Below the pieces are notes generated by a model. It saw nothing but the letters and a program-made list of their open reading frames with translations. It made no database searches and had not been told where the DNA came from. A program made the translations under genes and the position numbers. Shown here in pieces: positions 28,295-37,154 of a stretch of 64,000 nucleotides of DNA; position 1 is the first letter of the stretch; the number at the start of each line of letters is the position of its first letter. The stretch comes from Microbispora oryzae (lineage in GTDB: Bacteria; Actinomycetota; Actinomycetes; Streptosporangiales; Streptosporangiaceae), in the NCBI RefSeq assembly GCF_017896165.1, contig NZ_JAFCNB010000002.1:593449-657448 (forward strand). Direction: 5' to 3'.

Positions 28295-29404
28295 ATGAAG
28301 AAGCGCGCGCTTCTCCCCCTGGGCGGCGCCGTCGCCGCCGCCGGTCTCGCGGCCGCGGCCGTGACGATACCGGCCCAGGCCGCGCCCAGCACGTCCGCCG
28401 CGAGGCTGTCCTCAGCCGCGGCGGCCGCCGACATCCTCGACTTCTGGACTGAGAACGACGGCGCCAACCTCAAGAGCGCCGAACCATATGGCATGGAGCA
28501 CAAGTCCGCGCCCAAACTGGTGTCGAAGGGCGGCCCCGCCGCCGACGGCAAGCCGGGCGTCGTCCCGGCGATCGGTCAGGGTGGCAAGGCCGCCGGGGTC
28601 ACCAAGAACGTCAATCTCCCGAAGACGGCCGGCCGGGTGTTCTTCACCATCGGTGACGGCCTCTACTCCTGCTCCGGCTCCTCGATCCAGTCGCGCTACC
28701 GCAACCTGGTGGCCACCGCCGCCCACTGCGTGTACGACATCGCCGGCGACGCGAGCACGATGAAGCGCTGGATCTTCATCCCGGGTTACTACGACGGAAA
28801 GGCCCCATGGGGCATCTACGTCGGCAAGACGGCCCACACTCACCACGACTTCGAGGTCTACGAGGACGCCGACCACGACTACGCCTTCGTCACGGTCTAC
28901 AACGGCATCGTCCGCGACCACGCCAAGAAGACGTGGTCCGACGCCGGCCGGCTCGGCGACAAGGTCGGCGGCCAGGGCCTCGCCTACAACCAGAAGGTCG
29001 GCGCTCCCGTCTTCGTGTTCGGCTACCCCGCCGCTCCGCAGGCCGACGGCCAGTACGCCTGGTCCGGCGAGAAGCTCAAGTGGTGCTACGGGAAGCCCTT
29101 CTTCCCCGTGCAGGAGAGCTCCGTCAAGGCGGAGGAGCAGATCGGCCTGAAGTGCGCCATGACCGGCGGCTCCTCCGGCGGCCCCTGGATCCTGAAGTAC
29201 CAGAGCTCCCGCCGGATCGGCTACATCAACGGCGTCACGAGCCTCGGCGGCGACACCGACGGCGACAACCGCAGTGACCTGATCACATCGGCGTACTTCG
29301 ACGGCGAGACCTACGCCGTCTACAAGTCCGCCTACTCGTTGTGGTCGGGCTCGATCGTGCGGCGCGACGGCAGCCTGGGCATCACCGAGACCCAGGCTCG
29401 CTGA
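28295..29404 (+). CDS. Secreted trypsin-like serine protease (array copy 10, canonical triad)
   Basis: The 369-residue exported S1 protease has a signal peptide ending IPAQA. It has an intact triad: His in VATAAHCVYD, Asp in ADHDYAFVTV and Ser294 in TGGSSGGPW. The Cys pair KWCYG/LKCAM is present. The segment after the Asp block is the shortest of the array, about 13 residues. ATG 28295 follows GCGAGGAG. It shares the leader hairpin with the Ser-less copies although its active site is canonical, so leader and catalytic state are not linked. Confidence 0.92.
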   Translation: MKKRALLPLGGAVAAAGLAAAAVTIPAQAAPSTSAARLSSAAAAADILDFWTENDGANLKSAEPYGMEHKSAPKLVSKGGPAADGKPGVVPAIGQGGKAAGVTKNVNLPKTAGRVFFTIGDGLYSCSGSSIQSRYRNLVATAAHCVYDIAGDASTMKRWIFIPGYYDGKAPWGIYVGKTAHTHHDFEVYEDADHDYAFVTVYNGIVRDHAKKTWSDAGRLGDKVGGQGLAYNQKVGAPVFVFGYPAAPQADGQYAWSGEKLKWCYGKPFFPVQESSVKAEEQIGLKCAMTGGSSGGPWILKYQSSRRIGYINGVTSLGGDTDGDNRSDLITSAYFDGETYAVYKSAYSLWSGSIVRRDGSLGITETQAR

Positions 29405-29409
29405 GCCGG

Positions 29410-29450
29410 CGTAGGCGGGACCCGTCCCCGACGGCCGGGCCCCGCCTACG
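29410..29450 (+). terminator. Terminator after protease copy 10
   Basis: CGTAGGCGGG pairs perfectly with CCCGCCTACG around a GC-rich 21-nt loop, 5 nt after the stop. Confidence 0.7.
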
Positions 29451-29527
29451 ACCTCAGACCAGACCTTCAGACCGGGCCCTCAGCCCGGCCGTTCAGCCCG
29501 GCCCTAAGACCGGCCCCTCAGACCAGC
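29451..29527. repeat. Degenerate short tandem repeat
   Basis: About six units of 12-14 bp with the core TCAG(A/C)CC(A/G)G follow each other at the 3' end of the minus-strand regulator gene, whose stop codon lies within it. Confidence 0.6.
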
Positions 29528-30896
29528 GCCTCGTGCCGGGAGACCAGCGCGGCGCTGTCCAGCACCCGCGCCACCCGCGGTTCCGCGGCGTACGGCTCCA
29601 GCCGGCGGCGCATGTCCGCGGCGTACGACCGGGTCCGCGCCGACTGGATCCCACCCGCGAGCGCGAGCGCCGCCTCGGCCGTCGTGCAGGCCTCCTCCAG
29701 CTCGCCCTCCTGGATCAGGGCGGACGCGAGCAGCGAGAGATTGAACATCTTCCCCCGGACGTACCGCCCGTCCATCAGCAGCGACCGCCGCGCGTGCCGG
29801 ACCGCCCGCGCGCCGTCGCCGAGATCGCGGAGGCAGTGGGCGGCCTTGGCCGAGAGGTAGGCCTCGTCGAAGTAGCCGATCCAGGCGGGTTCCTCCTTGG
29901 GCGACCTGCGGTCGAACGCCGTCTCCGCCTCGTGCAGCGACGCCGCGCAGGAGACGCCGTCGCCCAGCGTGGCGTGGGCGTGCGCCTCCAGCACCCGGGC
30001 CTCGGCGGTCAGGGTGTGGATGCCCGACCGCTTCGCCGCGGCGATCGCCGCCCTCGCCAGCTCCAGCCCGTGCCGGGGATGGCCCACGTAGACGGCCTGG
30101 TGGCTCATGCCCGCGAGGATCTCACCGGCCAGTCCGTGATCGCCCGCGCTGCGGGCCAGGCCGAGGGCCTGGATCAGGTATCGCTGCGCGAGGCCGTGCT
30201 GCTCCAGGTCGTAGGCCATCCAGCCGGCCAGGCGGGTCAGCTCGGCCGCGGCGGTCGCGAGCGCACGCCCGGTGGCCTCGCCGTACGCGCCGTCGCGCAG
30301 CAGCGGGGTGACGGCCGTGTGCAGGTATCGGACCACCGGGCCGCGGATGCTGCCGCCCCCGAACCGGTTGTCCAGCTCGCCGAACGAGCGGGTGACCTCG
30401 CGGATCGCGGCCACGTCGGCGACGCCCACCCGGCGCGGACCTTCGGCGGAGAGCCGCTCGCCTTCGGGCTTCGTCAGCCAGTTGACGACGCCGGCCGAGC
30501 CCGCTCCCAGGGCGAAGGTGGAGTCGAGCAGGAACCTGCGTCGCTCGACGTCGGCCCTCCACAGTGCTGTCACGCTTGCCACACCCTCCTCCCACGAATG
30601 GGGGAACTCCTGTCCGAGGTGAGGAGGGACCGTTCCGCCCGTTTCCCGCGGCAGGGCGATGTGCTCGGCGGGCACCCGCCGCCCGAGCCCCGGGGAGAAG
30701 ACCTCCGCGGGCGGCCCGGGGACCGGCTCACGAAGACGCCGGCCGCCGATCCAGCGGAGCACCGAACCGTGGTCGTATCTCATCCCGGCAGCTCCCGGGC
30801 CGAACCGAGGCCGTCCGGCCCGCGGGCCGGCCCCGTGGGGGACAGGCCGGCCTCGGCGAGGTGCTGCCGGAGCAGCGGGTTGGGGTCGCGTCGCAT
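29518..30896 (-). pseudogene. HTH/TPR-type regulator split by a frame change near its N-terminus
   Basis: An ORF from ATG 30896, after GAGGAGAGGG, encodes MRRDPNPLLRQHLAEAGLSP and stops at 30780. A second frame starts at ATG 30783 (ATGA overlap) and runs to 29518, giving 421 residues beginning MRYDHGSVLRWIGGRR. In related actinomycete regulators the PN-LLR-L--AG-S helix and the RYD--SV--W--G-RPR-PVP segment belong to one helix-turn-helix protein with C-terminal TPR-like repeats. Here they sit in different frames, with the shift near 30783-30785. The TPR part (AALTRLAGWMAYDLEQHGLA and repeats) is open. Either a frameshift disabled it, a sequencing error exists, or the overlap allows coupled translation of two parts. 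Confidence 0.7.
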
Positions 30897-30999
30897 CCCT
30901 CTCCTCACCAGGACAGGCATAGCCGATAGGTAACGGAGAGCTTTCTTTATAGCACGCACAGTGAGCGGCTAAAGGAATTCCCAAACCTTCGCGGCCAAG

Positions 31000-31041
31000 A
31001 AAAAGGCCGTGACCACCCGGAATACGGGGGATCACGGCCAT
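31000..31041 (-). terminator. Intrinsic terminator after the malic enzyme gene
   Basis: On the minus strand GGCCGTGA pairs with TCACGGCC, followed by TTTTT. It begins 35 nt after the malic enzyme stop. Confidence 0.88.
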
Positions 31042-31075
31042 TCGCGGCATGCGCGCTCCGGCCCCGCTACGGCGG

Positions 31076-32260
31076 CTACCGCCGCGCGACGCCGTCCTCG
31101 CAGGCCTGCCGCGCCACGGCGGCGGTGACCGCGGGAGCCACGCGGGCGTCGAACGGCGAGGGGATGACGTACCCCTCCCGCAGGTCGTCCCCCACCACCG
31201 CGGCGAGCGCCGACGCCGCGGCGACCTTCATGTTCTCGGTGATGGTCGTGGCGCGGACGTCGAGGGCGCCGCGGAAGACGCCGGGGAAGGCGAGCACGTT
31301 GTTGATCTGGTTCGGGAAGTCGGAACGGCCGGTGGCGACCACACGCGCGTGGCGGGCCGCGACGGCCGGCTCCACCTCGGGGGTGGGGTTGGACAGCGCG
31401 AAGACGATCGAGTCCCGCGCCATCGAGGCGATGGCGGCCTCGGAGACGGTCGATCCTGACAGGCCGATGAACACGTCGGCTCCCGCCAGCGCGTGCTCGG
31501 TCGATCCGGTGAGACCGGCCCTGTTGGTGTCGCGGGCCAGCGCCTCCTTCGGCGCGTTCAGGCCGTCCCTGCCGGAGTGGAGGATGCCCTTGGAGTCGGC
31601 GACCGCGATGTCGCCGATCCCGGCGCCCAGGAGGATGCGGCTCACCGCCACCCCGGACGCCCCGGCGCCGGCGACCACGGCGCGCAGGTCGCCGAGGGAC
31701 CGCCCGGTGAGGCGGGCCGCGTTCTGGAGGGCCGCCAGCACCACGATGGCGGTGCCGTGCTGGTCGTCGTGGAAGACCGGGATGTCGAGCGCCTCCCGCA
31801 GCCGGTCCTCCACCTCGAAGCAGCGCGGCGCGCTGATGTCCTCCAGGTTGACGCCGCCGAACGACGGCGCGAGGCGCACCACGGTCTCGACGAGCGCGTC
31901 GACGTCGGTGCAGTCGAGGCAGATCGGCACGGCGTCGACGCCGGCGAACTCCTTGAAGAGCAGGGCCTTGCCCTCCATGACGGGCATGGCCGCCGCGGGA
32001 CCGATGTCGCCGAGGCCCAGCACCGCCGTGCCGTCGGTGACCACCGCGACCACGTTGGGAACCCAGGTGTACTCGTTGACCAGTTCGGGAGACTCCGCGA
32101 TCGCGGTGCAGACCCGGGCCACTCCGGGCGTGTACGCGAGCGACAGGTCGTCCGCGTCGCGGACCGGGACGGTCGACCGGACCTCCAGCTTTCCGCCGCG
32201 GTGCAGCGCGAAGGCGGGATCCAGTTCGAGAGATGCCGAATAAGCAGGTGAGACGGTCAC
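31076..32260 (-). CDS. NAD(P)-dependent malic enzyme
   Basis: The 394-residue short-form malic enzyme decarboxylates malate to pyruvate. The N-terminal malic domain contains SLAYTPGVARVC, VTDGTAVLGLGDIGP and the catalytic Lys in MEGKALLFKEFAGVDA. The metal-binding segment is NLEDISAPRCFEVE. The NAD domain has VVAGAGASGVAVSRILL. The length fits the bacterial single-domain form without a phosphotransacetylase extension. Start is GTG 32260. It is followed by a clear terminator and stands alone. Confidence 0.93.
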   Translation of the reverse strand: MTVSPAYSASLELDPAFALHRGGKLEVRSTVPVRDADDLSLAYTPGVARVCTAIAESPELVNEYTWVPNVVAVVTDGTAVLGLGDIGPAAAMPVMEGKALLFKEFAGVDAVPICLDCTDVDALVETVVRLAPSFGGVNLEDISAPRCFEVEDRLREALDIPVFHDDQHGTAIVVLAALQNAARLTGRSLGDLRAVVAGAGASGVAVSRILLGAGIGDIAVADSKGILHSGRDGLNAPKEALARDTNRAGLTGSTEHALAGADVFIGLSGSTVSEAAIASMARDSIVFALSNPTPEVEPAVAARHARVVATGRSDFPNQINNVLAFPGVFRGALDVRATTITENMKVAAASALAAVVGDDLREGYVIPSPFDARVAPAVTAAVARQACEDGVARR

Positions 32261-32525
32261 AGCGACCCCAGTGTCGAAAGGACGTTTTCCTTCGGTGACG
32301 CCGTCAAGCAGGCGAAAGCCCAGGCATCGGTAGCCGCCGGAGGCCGTCGTCGTTGACGGTCGTCTCTAGAGGGGGTACGGGGGTCACCCGTCTCCTGATT
32401 GTGCCACACGGGAAGAGGCGGACCGCCGATCACGCGGGAATCCCCTGCTCCGGGGTGTTCCCAGTCAGCGCACGGCATGTAATACTCGGTGTCACTAGCG
32501 GGCTCTTACACACCTGGGCGTCCCC

Positions 32526-33053
32526 GTGGACCTGACGTCATACGCCGAGCTGGCCGTTCTGCTGGTCAACCTGGGCGACGAGGGCAGAAACATCGACGTG
32601 CTGCGCGGCCTTCTCGACGAGACGGGCCGCACCGAGGCAGCCGCCCGGCTCACCCGCCGCGATCTCGACGCCCTTTCCGAGCTGCGCGAGGAGCTCACCG
32701 GGGTCTTCGAGGCGGCCTCCGCGGGCGACGAGGCCGAGGTGGTCGAACGGCTGAACGGGCTGCTGGTCCGGCATCCGGTGCACCCGCAGATCTCCGGGCA
32801 CGACGGCCAGCCCTGGCACCTGCACCTGACCGAGGGCGGCCGGGTGGCCGACACGCTCGCCGTCGGCTCGGTGATGGGCCTGGCCAGCGTGGTCACCGGG
32901 CTCGGCGCCGACCGGCTGGGGATGTGCCAGGCGACGCCCTGCCGCAACGCCTACCTCGACACCTCGTCGAACCGGTCCCGCCGCTACTGCTCCGAGAGGT
33001 GCGCCAGCCGGGCCAACGTGGCCGCGTACCGGGCCCGCCGGCGCGGCGCCTGA
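32526..33053 (+). CDS. CGNR zinc-finger / ABATE-domain putative regulator
   Basis: The 175-residue protein (GTG 32526) has the N-terminal ABATE region with LVNLGDEG, and a C-terminal CGNR-type zinc finger: MCQATPCRNAYLDTSSNRSR then YCSERCASRANVAAYRARR. Cys spacing fits C-x4-C...C-x3-C. Such proteins are presumed stress-responsive transcription factors. No adjacent target is obvious. Confidence 0.85.
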   Translation: MDLTSYAELAVLLVNLGDEGRNIDVLRGLLDETGRTEAAARLTRRDLDALSELREELTGVFEAASAGDEAEVVERLNGLLVRHPVHPQISGHDGQPWHLHLTEGGRVADTLAVGSVMGLASVVTGLGADRLGMCQATPCRNAYLDTSSNRSRRYCSERCASRANVAAYRARRRGA

Positions 33054-33095
33054 CGACCCCCAAGGGGCGACCCAAGAGGCGGTTCCAGGGACGGC

Positions 33096-33413
33096 TCAGC
33101 CCGGCGGGGCGGGAAACCGGGCGGACGGGCGGGGCCAGTAGCGCAGCACGACCCGGCCGACGATGTCCGCCTCGGGTACGGCGCCGAAGTCCCAGCTGTC
33201 CCGGCGGCCGGGCGCCGACTGGTTGTCGCTCTCCAGCCACCAGCCGTCATCCGTGTGCCGGAACGCCCGCTTGACGATCAGGCCGTGCGGCCGCCGGGCC
33301 ACCACGACGTCGCCGGGCCTGATCCCGGCGCCGCGCCGGACCAGCAGCCAGTCGCCGGACCGCAGAACCGGCAACATCGACTCGCCCGTGACATGTACCG
33401 CGGTGAACAACAT
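33096..33413 (-). CDS. sodX: Ni-superoxide dismutase maturation signal peptidase-like protease
   Basis: The 105-residue S26-family peptidase has the Ser/Lys dyad: Ser in VTGESMLPVLRSGD and Lys in GLIVKRAFRH, then the ESDN-like box SDNQSAPGRRDSWDFG. It has no membrane segment, as expected for the cytosolic protease that trims pro-SodN. It is divergent from sodN with 82 bp between starts. SodX would remove the 14-residue leader to expose the N-terminal His of the nickel hook. Confidence 0.88.
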   Translation of the reverse strand: MLFTAVHVTGESMLPVLRSGDWLLVRRGAGIRPGDVVVARRPHGLIVKRAFRHTDDGWWLESDNQSAPGRRDSWDFGAVPEADIVGRVVLRYWPRPSARFPAPPG

Positions 33414-33457
33414 CCCCCTCCGTCCGGTGATTCGGAAGACGAGTAAGGTCGGTCGTG

Positions 33458-33469
33458 GACAGTGCTGTC
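33458..33469. promoter_or_regulatory. Palindrome in the sodX-sodN intergenic region
   Basis: GACAGTGCTGTC is a perfect 12-bp palindrome located 27 bp before the sodN start. It may be an operator for nickel control or a short hairpin in the leader. It does not match a Nur box that I can verify. Confidence 0.4.
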
Positions 33470-33495
33470 ACCAGCATTCCTAAGGAAGGATTCCG

Positions 33496-33897
33496 ATGCT
33501 CGCACGACTGCTGCGACCCAGGCACGAGGCATCCGCCCACTGCGACCTCCCGTGCGGGGTCTACGATCCCGCCCAGGCCCGGATCGAGGCGGAGTCGGTC
33601 AAGGCGATCATGAAGAAGTACGCCGACAACGACGACCCGGTCTTCCGCACCCGCGCGCTGATCATCAAGGAGCAGCGGGCCGAGCTGGTCAAGCACCACC
33701 TCTGGGTGCTGTGGACCGACTACTTCAAGCCGCCGCACCTCGAGCAGTACCCGCAGCTCCACCAGCTGTTCTGGGACGCCACGAAGCTCGCGGGGGCCGC
33801 CGGCGCCAAGGGCACGGTCGACGCCTCACAGGCCGACGACCTGCTCGCCAAGATCGACGAGATTTCCAAGATCTTCTGGGAGACCAAGGCCGCCTGA
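33496..33897 (+). CDS. sodN: Nickel superoxide dismutase precursor
   Basis: The 133-residue cytosolic enzyme converts superoxide to peroxide and oxygen. The leader MLARLLRPRHEASA precedes HCDLPCGVYDPAQARIEAES. The mature N-terminus supplies the nickel hook (His1, Cys2, Cys6). The rest matches the four-helix NiSOD fold. ATG 33496 follows AAGGAAGGA. The processing protease is encoded divergently. Confidence 0.97.
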   Translation: MLARLLRPRHEASAHCDLPCGVYDPAQARIEAESVKAIMKKYADNDDPVFRTRALIIKEQRAELVKHHLWVLWTDYFKPPHLEQYPQLHQLFWDATKLAGAAGAKGTVDASQADDLLAKIDEISKIFWETKAA

Positions 33898-33909
33898 GCC
33901 CTGTTTCCC

Positions 33910-33943
33910 GGCCCCGTACGATCGATGACGAGCGTGCGGGGCC
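33910..33943 (+). terminator. Terminator after sodN
   Basis: GGCCCCGTACG and CGTGCGGGGCC form an 11-bp stem with one wobble, followed shortly by GGATCGTTTTCC. Confidence 0.85.
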
Positions 33944-34120
33944 GGATCGTTTTCCGGGGTGGTCAAACCACCGCGACCATCTGGATTCGGTAGCACGGAA
34001 TTTACGAGGAGTTACTCCCAAGGAACACCACAATCGGCGCGCCCAACCGGAGCAGCAGGGGATGAGTGGCGGTAGGTTGCAGTCGACGGCACCCAGCCGG
34101 CTCGAAGGGCGAGGAGGAAC

Positions 34121-34546
34121 GTGACCGAGGAAACCGAGACGCCTGCGGTGGATCTGACCGGGATTCGTGATGCTGTGAGTGTCCGGCTGCCGGCCGTGAG
34201 CGCCTATCTCTCCGTGCTGCGGACGGCCACCGCCGGGCTCGCCGCACGGCTCGACTTCACCCTCGACCAGATCGAGGACCTCCGCATCGCGGTGGACGAG
34301 GCGTGCGCCATGCTCCTGCGCCACGCCGTGCCGGGCACCGACCTGATCGCCGAGTTCGAGCTGACCGGCCAGGAGATGACCGTCCGGGTCGAGGTCAACA
34401 CGCTCGGGGTCAGCTCCCCGAACCGGGAGGACTTCGCCTGGATGGTGCTGACGGCGCTGGCCGACGACGTGGACGCCACGTCGGAGAACGCCGACCACAT
34501 GGCGATCGTGCTGCGTAAGCGGCGGAGCGCGGCGAGGCCGGCGTGA
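34121..34546 (+). CDS. rsbW: Anti-sigma-F factor (RsbW/UsfX type)
   Basis: The 141-residue GHKL-type kinase-like anti-sigma factor starts at GTG 34121 after GGAGGA. Its N-box is IEDLRIAVDEACAMLLRHAV. The canonical N-box Asn is replaced, as I recall it also is in the mycobacterial RsbW/UsfX. The C-terminal block FAWMVLTALADDV is the strongest family signature. It should sequester the sigma factor encoded immediately downstream, with which it overlaps by 4 bp. Confidence 0.88.
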   Translation: MTEETETPAVDLTGIRDAVSVRLPAVSAYLSVLRTATAGLAARLDFTLDQIEDLRIAVDEACAMLLRHAVPGTDLIAEFELTGQEMTVRVEVNTLGVSSPNREDFAWMVLTALADDVDATSENADHMAIVLRKRRSAARPA

Positions 34547-35343
34547 CCGAGAGGACGAGTGCCATGGCCTCCGGCGACTCCGCGGTGCCCGACCGCGTGC
34601 GGGCGCGCACGCTCTTCGGGGAGCTGTCGGAGCTGCCGGCCGACGACCCGAGGCGCCAGCGCATCCGCGACGAACTGGTCGAGCTACACCTGCCGCTCGT
34701 CGAATATCTCGCGCGCCGCTTCCGGAACCGCGGGGAATGGCTCGACGATCTCACCCAGGTCGCCACGATCGGCCTCATCAAGTCGATCGACCGGTTCGAC
34801 CTCGCCCGCGGCGTCGAGTTCTCCACGTACGCGACGCCGACCATCGTCGGCGAGATCAAGCGCCACTTCCGCGACAAGGGCTGGGCCGTGCGGGTCCCGC
34901 GCCGCCTGCAGGAGCTGAAGCTGTCGCTGACCAAGGCGATCAGCGAGCTGTCCCAGCGGGAGAGCCGGGCGCCCACGGTCGCCGAGCTCGCCGTCCACCT
35001 CGGGATGACCGAGGAGGAGGTGCTGGAGGGCCTGGAGTCGGCGAACGCCTACTCGACGGTCTCTCTGGACGCCCCCGACTCCGGTGACGACGACGCCCCG
35101 GCCGTGTCCGACTCGCTCGGCGTCGTCGACGAGTCGCTGGAGGGCGTGGAGTATCGCGAGTCGCTCAAGCCGCTGCTGGAGCGGCTGCCTCCGCGGGAGA
35201 AGCGCATCCTGCTGCTGCGCTTCTTCGGGAACATGACGCAGTCGCAGATCGCGACGGAGCTGGGCATCTCGCAGATGCACGTGTCCCGGCTCCTCGCCCG
35301 GACGCTGGCCCAGCTCCGCGAGGGCCTCACCGCGGAAGACTGA
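34543..35343 (+). CDS. sigF: Stress sigma factor of the SigB/SigF/SigG group
   Basis: The 266-residue sigma-70 group 3 factor starts at GTG 34543, overlapping the rsbW stop. ATG 34564 is an alternative. Region 2 contains WLDDLTQVATIGLIKSIDRF and GVEFSTYATPTIVGEIKRHF, with DKGWAVRVPRRLQEL after it. Region 3 is APTVAELAVHLGMTEEEVLE. Region 4 is RFFGNMTQSQIATELGISQM followed by HVSRLLARTL. The rsbW-sigF operon is the actinobacterial arrangement for general stress or development control. Confidence 0.93.
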   Translation: MTERTSAMASGDSAVPDRVRARTLFGELSELPADDPRRQRIRDELVELHLPLVEYLARRFRNRGEWLDDLTQVATIGLIKSIDRFDLARGVEFSTYATPTIVGEIKRHFRDKGWAVRVPRRLQELKLSLTKAISELSQRESRAPTVAELAVHLGMTEEEVLEGLESANAYSTVSLDAPDSGDDDAPAVSDSLGVVDESLEGVEYRESLKPLLERLPPREKRILLLRFFGNMTQSQIATELGISQMHVSRLLARTLAQLREGLTAED

Positions 35344-35371
35344 CCGCCGGAGACTGAGCGGCCGCCGCCGG

Positions 35372-35800
35372 TCAGTGGGGCGACCCGCGGCCCGGCATGT
35401 CGTCCTCGCCCACCAGGGCCCGTGTCGAGGCGGGGGCGAGCAGCGCGGCCAGTGCGACGACGGCGGCCACCACGAGTGGCACGCCGTAGCCGTACTGACC
35501 ACCCTGGATCAGGGTGATCGCCACCGGCACCACGAAGATCTGCGTCACCACGGCAGGTCCGCGGCTCCAGCGCAGGGCCTGCCACAGGCCCCAGGCGACC
35601 CAGAGCAGCGCGGCTCCGGCCACGACGGCGAGACCGGCTTCTGCGAGCGCGCTCACGAGGTCGGACGCTCTCGCGGTGAGCGTCTCCACGGCGACGTAGC
35701 CGCCCAGGGCGAGGGCGAGCAGGCCCTCGGCGGCGAGGACCGCCCCCGCCACGACGAGAGTGGCCGGGCGGCCGGTGGATGGGCTGATCACACCGCCCAA
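35372..35800 (-). CDS. Small integral membrane protein
   Basis: The 142-residue protein is predicted to have four transmembrane helices: about residues 14-38, 50-72, 84-101 and 104-125. A hydrophilic tail contains MPGRGSPH. It resembles uncharacterised actinobacterial integral membrane proteins. A second GTG nine bases downstream is equally possible as a start. Function unknown. Confidence 0.7.
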   Translation of the reverse strand: MGGVISPSTGRPATLVVAGAVLAAEGLLALALGGYVAVETLTARASDLVSALAEAGLAVVAGAALLWVAWGLWQALRWSRGPAVVTQIFVVPVAITLIQGGQYGYGVPLVVAAVVALAALLAPASTRALVGEDDMPGRGSPH

Positions 35801-35876
35801 CCTATCTGTACGGATGACCGCCCTTCCTCGCGGTGTCGGCCCGCGGCGGCGGTAAAGGGTTCGTTAGCCTTCAGGC

Positions 35877-36869
35877 ATGCGGGCACTCCTCCTGGTCAAT
35901 CCCAAGGCGACCTCGACGCACCGGCGCACCCGCGACGTGCTGATCCGGGCCCTCGGCGCGGCCGTCGACCTGTCCGTCGAGGAGACGGCCTACCGGGGGC
36001 ACGCGAGCGTTCTCGCCGGATCGGCGCACGCCAAGGGATTCGACGCGGTGGCCGTGCTCGGCGGCGACGGGACGATCAACGAGGCGGTCAACGGCCTGCT
36101 CGTCGGGCAGCCCGACGCGCACGCGGGCGACCGGCCCGCGCTGATCGTGATCCCGGGAGGCAGCGCCAACGTGTTCGCCCGGGCGCTGGGCCTGCCGAGC
36201 AACTCGGTGGAGGCCACCGGCGCGGTGCTGGAGGCGCTCCGCGAGGGACGCGCCCGGACCATCGGGCTCGGACAGGCCATCTGGCACGACGAGGTTTCGG
36301 GTCCGGATCCGGGGGCAGATGCCCGACCTGACCATACAAGGTCTAGATATTTCACATTTTGTGCTGGTTTGGGATACGACGCGGAGGTCGTTCGCGCCGT
36401 CGAGGGCCTCCGGAGCGCCGGACTGCGGGCACGGCCGGCCCTCTACGTCAGCGCGGCGGTGCGGCACTTCTTCGTGACCGACCGCAGGCGCCCGGCTCTC
36501 CGGCTCACTCTGCCCCGGCGGCCGGAGGAGAGCGGGATATTCATGGCGATCGTGACCAACACGGCGCCGTGGACCTACGCCGGGGCCCGGCCCATCAACC
36601 CCACCCCGTGGGCCGGCTTCGACACCGGACTCGACGCGCTCGCGCTGCGCAGGATGGGCCTGCCCACCATCATGGGGCTGGTCCGGCAGATCGTCGGCGA
36701 GCGAGAGGGACTACTGAGAGGCAATCAGTTCGTTCAGCTCCACGACGAGAGCGAGTTCACGCTTTCCGCCACGCGGCCCGTAGCCTTCCAGCTCGATGGG
36801 GACTACCTGGGAGAACACGAGTGGGTGGTGTTCCGTTCTATCCCGGACGCATTACAAGTCCTGGTCTAG
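35877..36869 (+). CDS. Diacylglycerol kinase-family lipid kinase
   Basis: The 330-residue protein has the catalytic motif VLGGDGTINEAVNGLLVG and the NTD start LLLVNPKATSTHRRT typical of DagK/YegS lipid kinases, which phosphorylate diacylglycerol or related lipids. The C-terminal lobe includes LDGDYLGEHEWVVFR. A TTA codon occurs at 36852-36854. It precedes whiB1, as a homologous gene does in mycobacteria. Confidence 0.9.
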   Translation: MRALLLVNPKATSTHRRTRDVLIRALGAAVDLSVEETAYRGHASVLAGSAHAKGFDAVAVLGGDGTINEAVNGLLVGQPDAHAGDRPALIVIPGGSANVFARALGLPSNSVEATGAVLEALREGRARTIGLGQAIWHDEVSGPDPGADARPDHTRSRYFTFCAGLGYDAEVVRAVEGLRSAGLRARPALYVSAAVRHFFVTDRRRPALRLTLPRRPEESGIFMAIVTNTAPWTYAGARPINPTPWAGFDTGLDALALRRMGLPTIMGLVRQIVGEREGLLRGNQFVQLHDESEFTLSATRPVAFQLDGDYLGEHEWVVFRSIPDALQVLV

Positions 36870-36996
36870 GGCGTTACATGTAGTCATAGTGTGACGCATC
36901 CGACAGCCACGGCGGGCAAAACCTTGTCCCAAACCTCTTGTGTGCAGTTGGCGAGGCTGAAAAGCTGACTGCGACGTCGGAACGTAGGACCTTTAC

Positions 36997-37014
36997 CTCG
37001 GCCACAGCCGAGGT
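36997..37014. other. Hairpin between the lipid kinase gene and whiB1
   Basis: CCTCGGC and GCCGAGG form a perfect 7-bp stem with a CACA loop, 128 bp after the lipid kinase stop. There is no U-tract. It could be a terminator or part of the whiB1 leader. Confidence 0.5.
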
Positions 37015-37085
37015 GAGGCGACTCCGGCGCGCACCCCGATGACCCGGCCCCAAACCCTGGATCCGGGTAAAACTTCGCTGTAGCT

Positions 37086-37101
37086 AGTGAAAGAGTTCAC
37101 A
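37086..37101. promoter_or_regulatory. Crp-like site upstream of whiB1
   Basis: AGTGAAAGAGTTCACA contains the inverted repeat GTGAA/TTCAC and fits NGTGA-N6-TCACA. It lies 54 bp before the chosen whiB1 start. In Mycobacterium tuberculosis the cAMP receptor protein regulates whiB1, so a conserved control is plausible. Confidence 0.6.
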
Positions 37102-37154
37102 AAGTGACGGCTATAGGAGCCACGGAGGCTCCACTTTACGAAGGAGTGGAACGC

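Noticed and set aside
36330..36365. AT-rich patch inside the lipid kinase gene as an insertion scar
   Set aside because: The frame encodes conserved kinase residues (YFTFCAGLGYDAEVV) across it, so it is normal coding sequence.
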